Of a stretch of 64,000 bases of DNA, positions 8,790 through 17,026 are shown piece after piece. This stretch comes from Occallatibacter savannae (GTDB taxonomy: Bacteria > Acidobacteriota > Terriglobia > Terriglobales > Acidobacteriaceae), in NCBI RefSeq assembly GCF_003131205.1, contig NZ_QFFY01000001.1, forward strand, positions 434,001 to 498,000, in the 5' to 3' direction. Both the position numbers and the translations under genes were made by a program. The notes below the pieces were generated by a model. The model worked only from the letters and a program-made list of their open reading frames with translations, was not told the DNA's origin and made no database searches. Each line of letters opens with the position of its first letter. Positions within the stretch are counted from its first letter, which is position 1.

Positions 8790-9395
8790 ATGGCTGTCAC
8801 GCGAAGGCAAAAAGAAATCATCGACTTCCTTGAATCGTTCGTGTCTCGAAATGGCTATTCTCCGTCTTTCGAAGAGATTGCCCGTGCTATGGGCCTCAAG
8901 AGCCTTGCAACGGTGCACAAGCACGTGACCAACCTCGAGAAGAAGGGCCTACTTGATCGCGTTCACAACCGAAGCCGCTCTATCGATATTCTTCCCCCGG
9001 GCACGCGTACCCGTTCCAGTGATCGCTTGCCACTCGCGGGCCGTATCGCCGCAGGTCTTCCTGTTGAAACAGCAGAAAACAGTGAGACCATTTCGCTACG
9101 TGACGTGGTTGGAAACCGGGATGTTTTTGCCTTGGAAGTGAAGGGCGACTCGATGCGAGACGAGCACATCATCAACGGCGACTACGTGCTTGTGGAGCGG
9201 GCAAGAACCGCCCGTCAAGGCGAGATCGTGGTAGCGTTGGTACACGGCTCCGAAACCACGCTGAAACGTTTCTACTCGGAAGGCAACATGATACGTCTGC
9301 AGCCAGCAAACACCGAAATGGAGCCAATCTTTGTCCCCGCAGCCCACGTAGCTATCCAGGGCAGAGTCCTCGGGGTGCTTCGCAAGTATCGCTGA
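8790..9395 (+). CDS. lexA: LexA repressor / self-cleaving SOS regulator
   Basis: The 201 aa protein has the LexA winged-helix N-terminus (TRRQKEIIDFLESFV, GYSPSFEEIARAMGL) and an S24 peptidase domain. The cleavage site Ala-Gly is in LPLAGRIAAG, the nucleophile Ser in GDSMRDEHI and the catalytic Lys in TTLKRFYSEG. It represses DNA-damage genes and is cleaved when RecA is activated. It is a single-gene unit transcribed opposite to the GGDEF gene and ends in a strong hairpin shared with trxA. Confidence 0.97.
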   Translation: MAVTRRQKEIIDFLESFVSRNGYSPSFEEIARAMGLKSLATVHKHVTNLEKKGLLDRVHNRSRSIDILPPGTRTRSSDRLPLAGRIAAGLPVETAENSETISLRDVVGNRDVFALEVKGDSMRDEHIINGDYVLVERARTARQGEIVVALVHGSETTLKRFYSEGNMIRLQPANTEMEPIFVPAAHVAIQGRVLGVLRKYR

Positions 9396-9399
9396 GCGC

Positions 9400-9430
9400 A
9401 AGAAAGCCCGGCATCTCGCCGGGCTTTCTT
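9400..9430. terminator. bidirectional intrinsic terminator between lexA and trxA
   Basis: A 13-bp perfect stem AAGAAAGCCCGGC / GCCGGGCTTTCTT with a 5-nt loop lies between the convergent lexA and trxA stops. The arms are A-rich on one side and T-rich on the other, so it can work in both directions. Confidence 0.85.
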
Positions 9431-9448
9431 AACACCTTCTACAATGAC

Positions 9449-9781
9449 TCAGGCCAGAAGGCGCTGTACCTTCTCCTCGATCACATTCTGCGGCGCATAC
9501 CCTACTACCTGGTCGGCAACCTTGCCTCCCTTGAAGAACAGCAGTGCCGGTATGCCTCGAATTCCGTACCGGGAAGGTGTGGCGGCATTATGGTCGACAT
9601 CCACCTTGGCCACCTTCAGTTTGCCCGCATAGCTCTGTGCAACTCCATCCACGATTGGAGCAATCGCCCTGCAGGGGCCGCACCAGGCCGCCCAGAAATC
9701 CACCAGGACCGGCTGCTCACTCTTCAAAACCTCTTGCTCAAACGTCGCGTCGCTTACTTCCAGAACTCCTGCACCCGCCAT
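9449..9781 (-). CDS. trxA: thioredoxin
   Basis: The 110 aa protein has the canonical thioredoxin active site WAAWCGPCRAIAP, the cis-Pro loop GIRGIPALLFFKGG and the normal family length. It reduces cytosolic protein disulfides. The ATG at 9781 follows an AAGGAGAATC ribosome site. It is transcribed away from thrB and ends at the hairpin shared with lexA. Confidence 0.96.
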   Translation of the reverse strand: MAGAGVLEVSDATFEQEVLKSEQPVLVDFWAAWCGPCRAIAPIVDGVAQSYAGKLKVAKVDVDHNAATPSRYGIRGIPALLFFKGGKVADQVVGYAPQNVIEEKVQRLLA

Positions 9782-10136
9782 GATTCTCCTTATCGTGCCA
9801 GCGCACTCAACCAGACTACCTGAGCGGCGCCACTATAAGATGCCTCAAATGTCGGATTGGTCGCAACGTGTCCCGAACCTCGCATTCGGAAGGGCTTGGG
9901 TCCCCAACAATTGCGCGCCCGCAAAATAGAAGCGCCCGGATCCTGTACGGATCGCGGGCGCTAGAGCAGCCCTCCCCCAGAACTGCCCACGCTGCGAATT
10001 TAGGTTGTCTTTACTTCAAGATCAAGGAAACTTAGGTAATCGATCAGGTAATCGTCAGGCGGTGATTTACCTCACGGTCATCACGCCACTTGAAGGGTAA
10101 CTGCTCAGTGAACTTGAAGCAGACAACCAGAACTGT
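9782..10136. other. 355-bp intergenic region between trxA and thrB
   Basis: No ORF with coding character is seen. It contains a strong hairpin (9931-9962, listed separately) and two near-identical 12-mers in tandem, AGGTAATCGATC and AGGTAATCGTCA (10034-10057). The trxA promoter must lie in its left part, but no clear -35/-10 pair stands out. Confidence 0.6.
9931..9962 (-). terminator. hairpin, probable terminator of the thrC-thrB transcript
   Basis: On the minus strand the sequence forms AGCGCCCG-c-GATCC / GGATC-CGGGCGCT with a 5-nt loop and one bulge, followed by TTCTATTTTG, a loose T-rich tail. It lies about 175 bp after the thrB stop and before trxA, so it likely separates the two transcripts. 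Confidence 0.5.
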
Positions 10137-11045
10137 TCAGCCTCTCAATTCGGCCGCGCCGACCGGCTGAAAGCGGCTGACACAGAAATGCGCCCTCGCT
10201 GGTGAAATCGCGCTGTGCATCAGTTCGCAAGCTCCAGCCGTTTCGCTCTCGGCCCCAACGATCGCCAGGACCGCAGGTCCTGCACCACTCAACGCGATCC
10301 CGAGAATTCCTTCTCTGCCGGCCAGCGGAAGAAGCTGCGGAAGCAGCCCACACAGTTCCGAGCGGTAAGGCTGGTGAATTCGGTCGCGCATCGCCACCCT
10401 CAACAGATCACCGCGTGCTTGTGCGAACGCAAGTCCAAGGATCGACACCGACTGCAGGTTTATCACCACGTCCTCGCTCGAGTAGTTCCCCGGCAGAACG
10501 GCACGTGCTGTTGCTGTAGCCAGCGACTCCGCCGGGTATGCAACGATCGCTCTCCATTCCGACGGCGGCTCGACCCGTGCGGCGTATACCGAACTTCCGT
10601 TCATGGCGGCAGCGACGAAGCCACCGAGCCAGCATGCTGCGGCGTTGTCGGGGTGGCCCTCAAGCGCGCATGCCTCTTCGAGGACTCGATCGCTGCTCCA
10701 GTGCAAATGCCCGAAATGGACCGCTAAAGCAATGCCCGCAAGTCTGCCGGCCGCGGAAGACCCGCACCCCATGCCAAGCGGGATCTCATTTTGCATCTGG
10801 ATCGTAAGTGGTACAACGGGCCTACCCTGCGCGACCAGCAGACGCCTGTAGGTTTCTAGGATTAGATTGTTCTCCACCTTCGAACAGATCTCGGCATTGC
10901 AGCCATTTGCACTGATTGAGAACTCATCTGCGCGCTGGGCTTCAATCTTGAGATAAAAATCAAGGGCAACGGCGGCGGTATCGAATCCGGAACCCAGATT
11001 TGCCGAAGTCGCCGGAAACTTCATCCGGAATATCTTCTCGGTCAT
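10137..11045 (-). CDS. thrB: homoserine kinase
   Basis: The 302 aa GHMP kinase has the N-terminal motif PATSANLGSGFDTAAVAL and the ATP loop EIPLGMGCGSSAAGR (the family's PxGxGLGSSAA with Met-Gly-Cys), plus a C-terminal GIALSGAGPAVLAI. It phosphorylates homoserine in threonine synthesis. Its ATG overlaps the thrC stop by 4 bp, so the two enzymes of the last threonine steps are coupled. The distribution of motifs and length are normal for ThrB. Confidence 0.95.
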   Translation of the reverse strand: MTEKIFRMKFPATSANLGSGFDTAAVALDFYLKIEAQRADEFSISANGCNAEICSKVENNLILETYRRLLVAQGRPVVPLTIQMQNEIPLGMGCGSSAAGRLAGIALAVHFGHLHWSSDRVLEEACALEGHPDNAAACWLGGFVAAAMNGSSVYAARVEPPSEWRAIVAYPAESLATATARAVLPGNYSSEDVVINLQSVSILGLAFAQARGDLLRVAMRDRIHQPYRSELCGLLPQLLPLAGREGILGIALSGAGPAVLAIVGAESETAGACELMHSAISPARAHFCVSRFQPVGAAELRG

Positions 11046-12397
11046 TCGCCGAATTCCTTGAGCGCCGCCAGCACCGAGTCTGGCGTAGCGTCAACGACGA
11101 CCGCATCTCGCTTCCGTTCGGCGATCTCTTCCTCATGCTCTGCCGTCTCTTCATCTTCAAGAAGAGTACCGCGATGGAAATTGATCGTGTAGTCGGCATC
11201 TTTCAGAGTGTGCCCGGTGAGAAGCAGCACCACAGATTCGTTCGCCGCTACCTTGCCTTGAGCGCACAGCTTCTTCAAGCCCGCAAGCGTAACTGCGGAG
11301 GCAGGCTCGCAGCCGAGCCCTTCGGCTCCGATTTCCGCTTTCGCAATCGCGATCTCCGCTTCGGAGACATCCAGGCACCAGCCGCCGGAATCGCGAATGA
11401 CCTTCGCTGCTTTGCGCCATGAGGCGGGATTCCCTATTCTGATTGCAGTCGCGCGTGTCTGCGCTTCGACGGGCTGCAACTCCTGGCCATTGCTCTCAGC
11501 AAATGATCGCACCAGCGGATTTGCCCCCTCCGCCTGAACCACGGAGATTCTGGGCATACGAGCAACCAGGCCAAGCTCCTTGAGTTCACGAAAGCCTTTG
11601 CCCAGAGCTGAACTGTTCGCAAGATTGCCGCCCGGGACGATTAGATGATCCGGAACCATCCAGTCGAACGCCTCCGCTATCTCCATCGCCGGCGTCTTCT
11701 GCCCTTCCAGTCGATAGGGATTCACTGAATTCAAAAGATAGATCGGAGCTTCGTTCACGATCTGTGCGAGAACTTTTACACAGCCGTCAAAATCGGTCCG
11801 GAGCTGACATGTGACAGCGCCGTAATCCATGGCCTGCGACAACTTGCCCCACGCAATCTTTCCCTCGGGGATCAGTACAAGGCCGCGAAGGCCCGCGCGC
11901 GCGGCATATGCCGCCATCGCTGCCGATGTGTTTCCAGTCGAAGCGCATGCCACCCACTTAAAGCCACGCTCGCGGGCAACACTTAAGGCAGCTGTCATAC
12001 CCGCGTCCTTGAAGGAGCCCGTGGGGTTCATTCCCTGGTGCTTTGCGAACAATTCATCGAGCCCCAGTGCCTTAGCTGCTCTTTTTAGCTTGTACAAAGG
12101 GGTGTTTCCTTCTCGCAGGCTCACGGCATTGCCGAAGTTGTCAAGAATTGGTAGAAATTCCCGAAACCGCCACACACCGCTCTGGTCGAGTGCTTCGCCT
12201 GAACAGCGGCGTTCACGCCACAACCACTTCAAGGCGCCAGGGTTGGGTCGGTCCTTGCCCGGACCACGCCCCCACCCAGCGTACTCGACCTCAAACAGGT
12301 CGCCGCACTCCGCACAGCGGAAGTCGGGGCGCGCCTCATTGCCTGCGATGCGCGCGCCACATCCGAAGCACCTCAAGCTGTGCAAGTTGTCGTTCAT
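11042..12397 (-). CDS. thrC: threonine synthase
   Basis: The 451 aa PLP enzyme converts O-phosphohomoserine to threonine. The PLP-lysine motif is NPTGSFKDAGM and the cofactor phosphate site VPGGNLANS. The N-terminus carries two Cys pairs (CFGCG and CAEC), a small zinc-ribbon-like segment also seen in other thrC proteins of this type. The C-terminal 50 residues are acidic (EDEETAEHEEEIAERKRDA). It is the first gene of a thrC-thrB operon; no leader peptide or attenuator was seen in the 73 bp before it. Confidence 0.95.
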   Translation of the reverse strand: MNDNLHSLRCFGCGARIAGNEARPDFRCAECGDLFEVEYAGWGRGPGKDRPNPGALKWLWRERRCSGEALDQSGVWRFREFLPILDNFGNAVSLREGNTPLYKLKRAAKALGLDELFAKHQGMNPTGSFKDAGMTAALSVARERGFKWVACASTGNTSAAMAAYAARAGLRGLVLIPEGKIAWGKLSQAMDYGAVTCQLRTDFDGCVKVLAQIVNEAPIYLLNSVNPYRLEGQKTPAMEIAEAFDWMVPDHLIVPGGNLANSSALGKGFRELKELGLVARMPRISVVQAEGANPLVRSFAESNGQELQPVEAQTRATAIRIGNPASWRKAAKVIRDSGGWCLDVSEAEIAIAKAEIGAEGLGCEPASAVTLAGLKKLCAQGKVAANESVVLLLTGHTLKDADYTINFHRGTLLEDEETAEHEEEIAERKRDAVVVDATPDSVLAALKEFGE

Positions 12398-12470
12398 GCT
12401 CTTGGTCTTAGCCTATCAGAGCCATGAATCACTCCTCATCACAGCTAGGTGGCAAGTCGTTGCTGCTGAT

Positions 12471-13526
12471 TCAGAACCCGATGAGCACAGGTTCTATCTC
12501 AAGATCAATCGAGAACTTCGCAGAAACAGCCGTTCTTATAGCGTGCGCCAGAGCCAAGATCTCCGCCGCGGTCGCACCCCCGAGATTCACCAGAGCCAAC
12601 GTATGTTTCGAAGAGATGGCTGCACGACCCAGTCGAAACCCTCGACAGAACCCGGATCTCTCCATCAGCCAGGCGGCCGAAATCTTCATCATGGCTGGAA
12701 ACTCCGGGCCCGCAGGAAAGCGCGGCGGTTCCGCACCCGCGATCCGCGCAATCTCTGCTGCCTTCTCCTCAGCGATCACGGGGTTCTTGAAGAAGCTTCC
12801 TGCGCTTCGACAATCTGCATCCCCCTCCACCAGAAGCATGCCTTTCGATCTCCGGATTCGTCGCACCGCTTCAGCCACTTCTGTCAGAGATGGTTTGGAT
12901 TCTCCCGGAAACTCACGTTGCACGTCAGCGTACTTTAGGATCGGCGATCCTCCCCTGGTGAGCCGGTACACCACCGAAAGGATCACAAAACGACCTCTAT
13001 CTGCCGTGTTGAATCGGCTTCGGCGGTAGGCGAACGCACACTCGTCCGCACGGAAGTCGGCGATCTCGTTTCGCTCAAGATCAAGTGCCCGGACCTCATA
13101 GATGGTGCTCGCAACTTCCTGTCCGTAGGCGCCGACATTCTGAACCGGCGTACCGCCTACCGTTCCCGGAATTCCCGCGAGACATTCGAGCCCTGCACTG
13201 TTTTCTTCCACCGTCCGTTGAACGAAGGTATCCCAGTCCTCGCCTGCTGCCGCCGTGTAGTATCGTTCCCAATCTGCTCGCGCGATCGCTACGTGAACTC
13301 CCTTGAGACCCAACTTGATCACGACCCCGTTGAATCCCGCATCGGCCACCAGCAGATTGCTTCCACCACCCAGGACAAACAGCGGCACCCCCCCTGCCGT
13401 GGCCCACTTGACCGCCTCCAATACCTCGTCCTCAGTCTCAGGCTCTGCAAACCAGCGCGCCGGTCCACCCACCCCCAGCGTTGTCAGCGGCCCAAGCTCC
13501 CTGTTTTCTTCGATCCGCATTTCCAT
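12471..13526 (-). CDS. murB: UDP-N-acetylenolpyruvoylglucosamine reductase
   Basis: This FAD enzyme reduces UDP-GlcNAc-enolpyruvate to UDP-MurNAc in peptidoglycan synthesis. The FAD-binding strand FVLGGGSNLLVAD, GIPGTVGGTPVQNVGAYGQE, the tyrosine strand FAYRRSRF and the catalytic serine in SAGSFFKNP are all present, as is a C-terminal LVNLGGATAAEI. About 351 aa from ATG 13526; the ORF track uses a TTG at 13547 and the true start is uncertain among TTG and two ATGs. It stands alone, away from other mur genes. Confidence 0.95.
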   Translation of the reverse strand: MEMRIEENRELGPLTTLGVGGPARWFAEPETEDEVLEAVKWATAGGVPLFVLGGGSNLLVADAGFNGVVIKLGLKGVHVAIARADWERYYTAAAGEDWDTFVQRTVEENSAGLECLAGIPGTVGGTPVQNVGAYGQEVASTIYEVRALDLERNEIADFRADECAFAYRRSRFNTADRGRFVILSVVYRLTRGGSPILKYADVQREFPGESKPSLTEVAEAVRRIRRSKGMLLVEGDADCRSAGSFFKNPVIAEEKAAEIARIAGAEPPRFPAGPEFPAMMKISAAWLMERSGFCRGFRLGRAAISSKHTLALVNLGGATAAEILALAHAIRTAVSAKFSIDLEIEPVLIGF

Positions 13527-13600
13527 CAAGGGTAAATCAGGGCTCAATGCCTGCTTTTCTGTAGAATGAAGTCAGGCAGTCCACATCTGCCGGAGGTTAC

Positions 13601-14029
13601 ATGTATCCAGAACTGATGGTCATTCCCATGCGCGAAGAGCTCACCCGCGCTGGCATCACGGAATCTCGCACCGCCGATGAAGTCGACGCCGCCGTCTCGC
13701 AACCCGGAACCACCCTCGTCGTGGTGAACTCGATTTGCGGCTGCGCTGCCGGCAAGATGCGTCCCGGCGTCCGCCTCGCGCTTTCCAATACGCAGAACCA
13801 GCCCGACCGCAAGATCACCGTCTTCGCTGGCCAGGACCGCGAAGCCACTGAACGCGCCCGCAGCTACTTCGACGGGAACCCGCCCACCTCGCCCGCCATC
13901 GCCATCATGCGCGACGGCAAGCTCGTCTACCTCATGCAGCGCTTCGTCATCGAGCAGTCCACCGCGCAGCAGATCGCCGGCGAACTCATCCGCGCCTTCG
14001 ACGAGTTCTGCGCCAAAGCGACGGCATAA
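13601..14029 (+). CDS. bacilliredoxin (BrxA/BrxB, YphP/YqiW family)
   Basis: The 142 aa protein matches the YphP/YqiW family: a thioredoxin-like fold with active site CGC in VVNSICGCAAGKMRPG and GNPPTSPAIAIMRDGKLVYL. In Firmicutes these proteins remove bacillithiol from oxidised proteins; in acidobacteria the thiol partner is inferred only. A CGGAGG ribosome site precedes the ATG. It is a single plus-strand gene between murB and an APC permease, ending in a long hairpin. Confidence 0.9.
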   Translation: MYPELMVIPMREELTRAGITESRTADEVDAAVSQPGTTLVVVNSICGCAAGKMRPGVRLALSNTQNQPDRKITVFAGQDREATERARSYFDGNPPTSPAIAIMRDGKLVYLMQRFVIEQSTAQQIAGELIRAFDEFCAKATA

Positions 14030-14045
14030 CCTAAACATCTGCGCA

Positions 14046-14084
14046 AACATGAACGGCCTTCCGCACAGGAAGGCCGTTCATGTT
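14046..14084. terminator. long hairpin between bacilliredoxin and APC permease genes
   Basis: A 17-bp perfect stem AACATGAACGGCCTTCC / GGAAGGCCGTTCATGTT with loop GCACA lies between the two convergent stops. There is no obvious T-run, so termination strength is uncertain, but the position and stem are typical of a shared terminator. Confidence 0.65.
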
Positions 14085-14094
14085 GCATCGCATT

Positions 14095-15663
14095 TCAGCC
14101 TGCCTTTGAAGAAGAGTTACGAGACCAAAGCCAGTACACCGGCGCCCCGAGAACTACGATTGCCAGTCCCGGCCACGTGTATTGCGGCTTGTAGCGCAGA
14201 AGCACGATACAAATCCAGGAAGCCATCACGATGTAGAGGCCCGGAAGCACGGGATATCCCAGAGCCTTGTACGGACGGCTCGCATCGGGCTGCTTCACGC
14301 GAAGCACGAATAGTCCCAGAATCGTCAACATGTAAAAAACCAGCGCCGCGAAGATGATGTAGTCGAGTAGCTGGCTATATGACCCGGAGATGCACAGCAG
14401 CGCTGTCCAGCACGCCTGCACCATCAATCCCGTAGCCGGCGTCTTGTACTTCTCGTTTAGCTTGCCTACGGACCTGAAGAACAGCCCGTCTTGGCTCATT
14501 GCGTAGTAAACGCGCGCCCCCGCCAGTGACAGTCCGTTCGCGCAGCCGAAGGTTGAGATCATGATGGCGGCAGCCATCAGGTACGCTCCGCCCGAGTGGA
14601 ACACCACTGCAAGAGCAGCTGTTCCGACCCGATCCTCGGCAGCAAACTGAATTCCTCGCGCTAGCGCTGTCGTACCCTGCGGGTCTCCGTGCATCGGCAG
14701 CACCATCAAGTAGCCGATCGTCGCCAGGACGTACACCGTTGTGACAAACCCAGTACCCAGAACCAGCGACAGTGGTATGTTGCGCCGCGGATTCTTCACC
14801 TCTCCGGCAGTGAACGTTATGTTGTTCCAGGCATCCGATGAAAACAATGATCCGACCTGCACCACAGCGAGTACTACGACCAGATTGACCAGCACGATTG
14901 GGCCGCCGATACCCACCTGCACCGGATGCATCGCGTGCCAACCCGCATTCCTCCAGAACTCGCTCATATTCGAGCCAAAGTTCGCAGCCATCGCGGTCGC
15001 ATTTCGCCCAATCGTCAACGTCAGCAGGATAAGGCCAGCCATCGAAAGCGCCTTCGCCGACGTGAAGATGTTCTGGATCAGTGCACCGAGCTTCACGCCG
15101 AAGATGTTCACGACCGCCAGGAAAAACACCACGATGATTCCCGTCAGGTTGGCAGTGTTCACGCCGATATCCATGTTCCCCAACACCATCGGCCCCAGAG
15201 CGATCGGTGGCACGTGAGCAATATGCCATAGCCAGTGCGTGGTCGAGATCGTCGGGAAGAATACCCCGAGAAATTTGCCGAACGCTACGCATACCGCAGC
15301 GATGGTCCCCGTCTGGATTACCATGAAGAGCGTCCAGCCGTAGAGGAACCCCCACATCGGCCCCAATGCTTCTCTCAGATACACGTATTGGCCGCCGGCC
15401 TTCGGCATCATCGCTGCGAGCTCGCCATAGCTGAGCGCGCCGATCATCGTCAGAATTCCCGTGACAATCCAAGCGCCAACCACTAGGGCAGGTGAGTTTG
15501 TCGTTCGCGCAATATCAGCGTTGACCAAGAATATCCCGGATCCGATCATCGATCCGGCTACGAGCGCGGTAGAACTGAATAGCCCAAGTGTCGGCACCAT
15601 TCCAGGCGCATGGCTCGTCTCGGAGCGCTGTTTTTCAGAGGTGGTAAGTTCAGGGGTCGCCAC
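14095..15663 (-). CDS. APC-superfamily amino acid permease
   Basis: The 522 aa membrane protein has about 12 hydrophobic segments and the APC signature STALVAGSMIGSGIFLVN in helix 1, followed by AAMMPKAGGQYVYLREALGP, typical of amino acid/polyamine or LAT-type transporters. Substrate cannot be told from sequence. The assigned start is GTG at 15663 with no clear Shine-Dalgarno. It lies 52 bp after thiE but shares no obvious pathway with it. Confidence 0.88.
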   Translation of the reverse strand: MATPELTTSEKQRSETSHAPGMVPTLGLFSSTALVAGSMIGSGIFLVNADIARTTNSPALVVGAWIVTGILTMIGALSYGELAAMMPKAGGQYVYLREALGPMWGFLYGWTLFMVIQTGTIAAVCVAFGKFLGVFFPTISTTHWLWHIAHVPPIALGPMVLGNMDIGVNTANLTGIIVVFFLAVVNIFGVKLGALIQNIFTSAKALSMAGLILLTLTIGRNATAMAANFGSNMSEFWRNAGWHAMHPVQVGIGGPIVLVNLVVVLAVVQVGSLFSSDAWNNITFTAGEVKNPRRNIPLSLVLGTGFVTTVYVLATIGYLMVLPMHGDPQGTTALARGIQFAAEDRVGTAALAVVFHSGGAYLMAAAIMISTFGCANGLSLAGARVYYAMSQDGLFFRSVGKLNEKYKTPATGLMVQACWTALLCISGSYSQLLDYIIFAALVFYMLTILGLFVLRVKQPDASRPYKALGYPVLPGLYIVMASWICIVLLRYKPQYTWPGLAIVVLGAPVYWLWSRNSSSKAG

Positions 15664-15715
15664 TGCGCTTGTTTTATCCGAATTCGACTCGATTTGTCTC
15701 GCCTAAACTTCCGTC

Positions 15716-16357
15716 TCAGCTAAGCTCCCTTACCCACCGTGCAAACTCTCGGGCAGGATCTGCAGCCTTGAAGATAGCTTCTGAAACCGCAACCATAGTG
15801 GCGCCGGCGTCGAGCACAGCTCTCGCGTTCGCCAGCGTTATGCCTGCAGCCGCACTCAATACCACGCCGGATCCTGCCTGTTCGCGCAAGCGGCGAACGC
15901 CCTCGACGCCGATGGGCACCTCTTCCGTGCGTTTTGTGCGGGTCTCGAAAACTGGGCCAATCGCCAGATAGTCCGCTGGCACACCCAAAATTCCCGGAAC
16001 CAGGTCATGGCTACCTCCAAATGTACCTACGATCCGAGAAGGTCCTAAAAGCGATCGAGCCTGCGAGGGAGACAGATCCCCTTCGTCGACATGCACCCCG
16101 TTAAAGCCAATTTTGCCTACCAGATCTGCCCGGTCATCTAGAATCAACTTCACATATTGGCTCGGCATCGCTCTTCGCAAGACTGCTGAGTCAGAGATGA
16201 TCTCAGACTCCGATCCAACCTTGTTGCGGTACTCCAGCAGAGTAACTCCCTCGCCCACAAGCGAGGTGCCGAGTCTTATCAGATACTTTTCGCGGTCGAC
16301 TTTCGGAATCACTGACGCGTCGAGAATCGGATACACCTTCGGGAACACAAGCGCCAT
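15716..16357 (-). CDS. thiE: thiamine-phosphate synthase
   Basis: The 213 aa TIM-barrel protein couples HMP-PP and thiazole phosphate to thiamine phosphate. Recognisable blocks are GVTLLEYRNK (usually QLR-K), GVHVDEGDLSPSQAR, ADYLAIGPVFETRTK and AAAGITLANARAVLDAG. Several blocks differ from the consensus, so it may be a divergent ThiE. No thi box (TPP riboswitch) was found in the 78 bp upstream. Confidence 0.85.
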   Translation of the reverse strand: MALVFPKVYPILDASVIPKVDREKYLIRLGTSLVGEGVTLLEYRNKVGSESEIISDSAVLRRAMPSQYVKLILDDRADLVGKIGFNGVHVDEGDLSPSQARSLLGPSRIVGTFGGSHDLVPGILGVPADYLAIGPVFETRTKRTEEVPIGVEGVRRLREQAGSGVVLSAAAGITLANARAVLDAGATMVAVSEAIFKAADPAREFARWVRELS

Positions 16358-16435
16358 CAGCTCAGCTTAATTCAAAGCCGCACCCGCGACCGATGGAGCC
16401 ACCGGGCGTCCCGGACTTCCAGTGCATAAATCTCT

Positions 16436-16936
16436 TCACATCTCGTCCGCGGACGGACCGTATGTGCCAGGGATCTTCTTATCAAGCATGCGCAAGTAGA
16501 CCCCTAACTGGCTTCGATGGTGAATGAGGTGGTTCATCACCCAGGTACGCCATACGTTGTACTTGCTGTCGTCGATCCAGGTCTGGTCACCAGCCACGAA
16601 CTTCCAATTCGAATCCCACTTCTCCGGAGTCATCGCAGCCAGCGCTGGCTCAACCTCCTTCACCTGCTTCTCAAAGCGTGTCAACAGCTCCTGCTTGCTG
16701 CTTGGATCCTTTGAGTTCATCTCCGGGTTCCAGTCCAGCCGGTCCCGGGTGAGCGTATGCAGTGCCCAGTCTCCGTTCGTGTCGGACACGTGCCCGGCGA
16801 GTTTGCCGAGCTTCATGGATTTGGCATGCGGTTGCCAATCGAAATCGAGATCCTCGGGGATAGCCTCAAGCAGCTTCCGGGTATTGGCCGTCTCGCGGTT
16901 GTATTCAGCGATAAGTTCTCTTTGAATGTCCATCAT
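16436..16936 (-). CDS. DinB-family protein
   Basis: The 166 aa protein belongs to the DinB/YfiT four-helix superfamily. The metal-binding histidines can be placed at GHVSDTNGD near the middle and NHLIHHRSQLGVYLR near the C-terminus. Family members include thiol-dependent transferases as well as proteins of unknown role, so no reaction is assigned. Single gene, start at tandem ATGs (MMDIQ). Confidence 0.85.
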   Translation of the reverse strand: MMDIQRELIAEYNRETANTRKLLEAIPEDLDFDWQPHAKSMKLGKLAGHVSDTNGDWALHTLTRDRLDWNPEMNSKDPSSKQELLTRFEKQVKEVEPALAAMTPEKWDSNWKFVAGDQTWIDDSKYNVWRTWVMNHLIHHRSQLGVYLRMLDKKIPGTYGPSADEM

Positions 16937-17026
16937 GCATCCTCCGCCTTGCGATGGACAGCATATCTGATTCCCGTGTGAATACGCGAAGAAAGAGCGG
17001 CACGCCCTGTTCGTCCAAACTCCGCC

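Noticed and set aside
11829-12938. 369 aa plus-strand frame across thrC and murB
   Set aside because: It crosses two well supported genes on the other strand and has no recognisable domain.
14375-15472. 365 aa minus-strand frame inside the APC permease
   Set aside because: Shadow frame of a clear membrane transporter; polar, Arg/Gly-rich and without family features.
16358-16435. Thiamine riboswitch before thiE
   Set aside because: No CTGAGA-type core or matching helices were found in this short gap.
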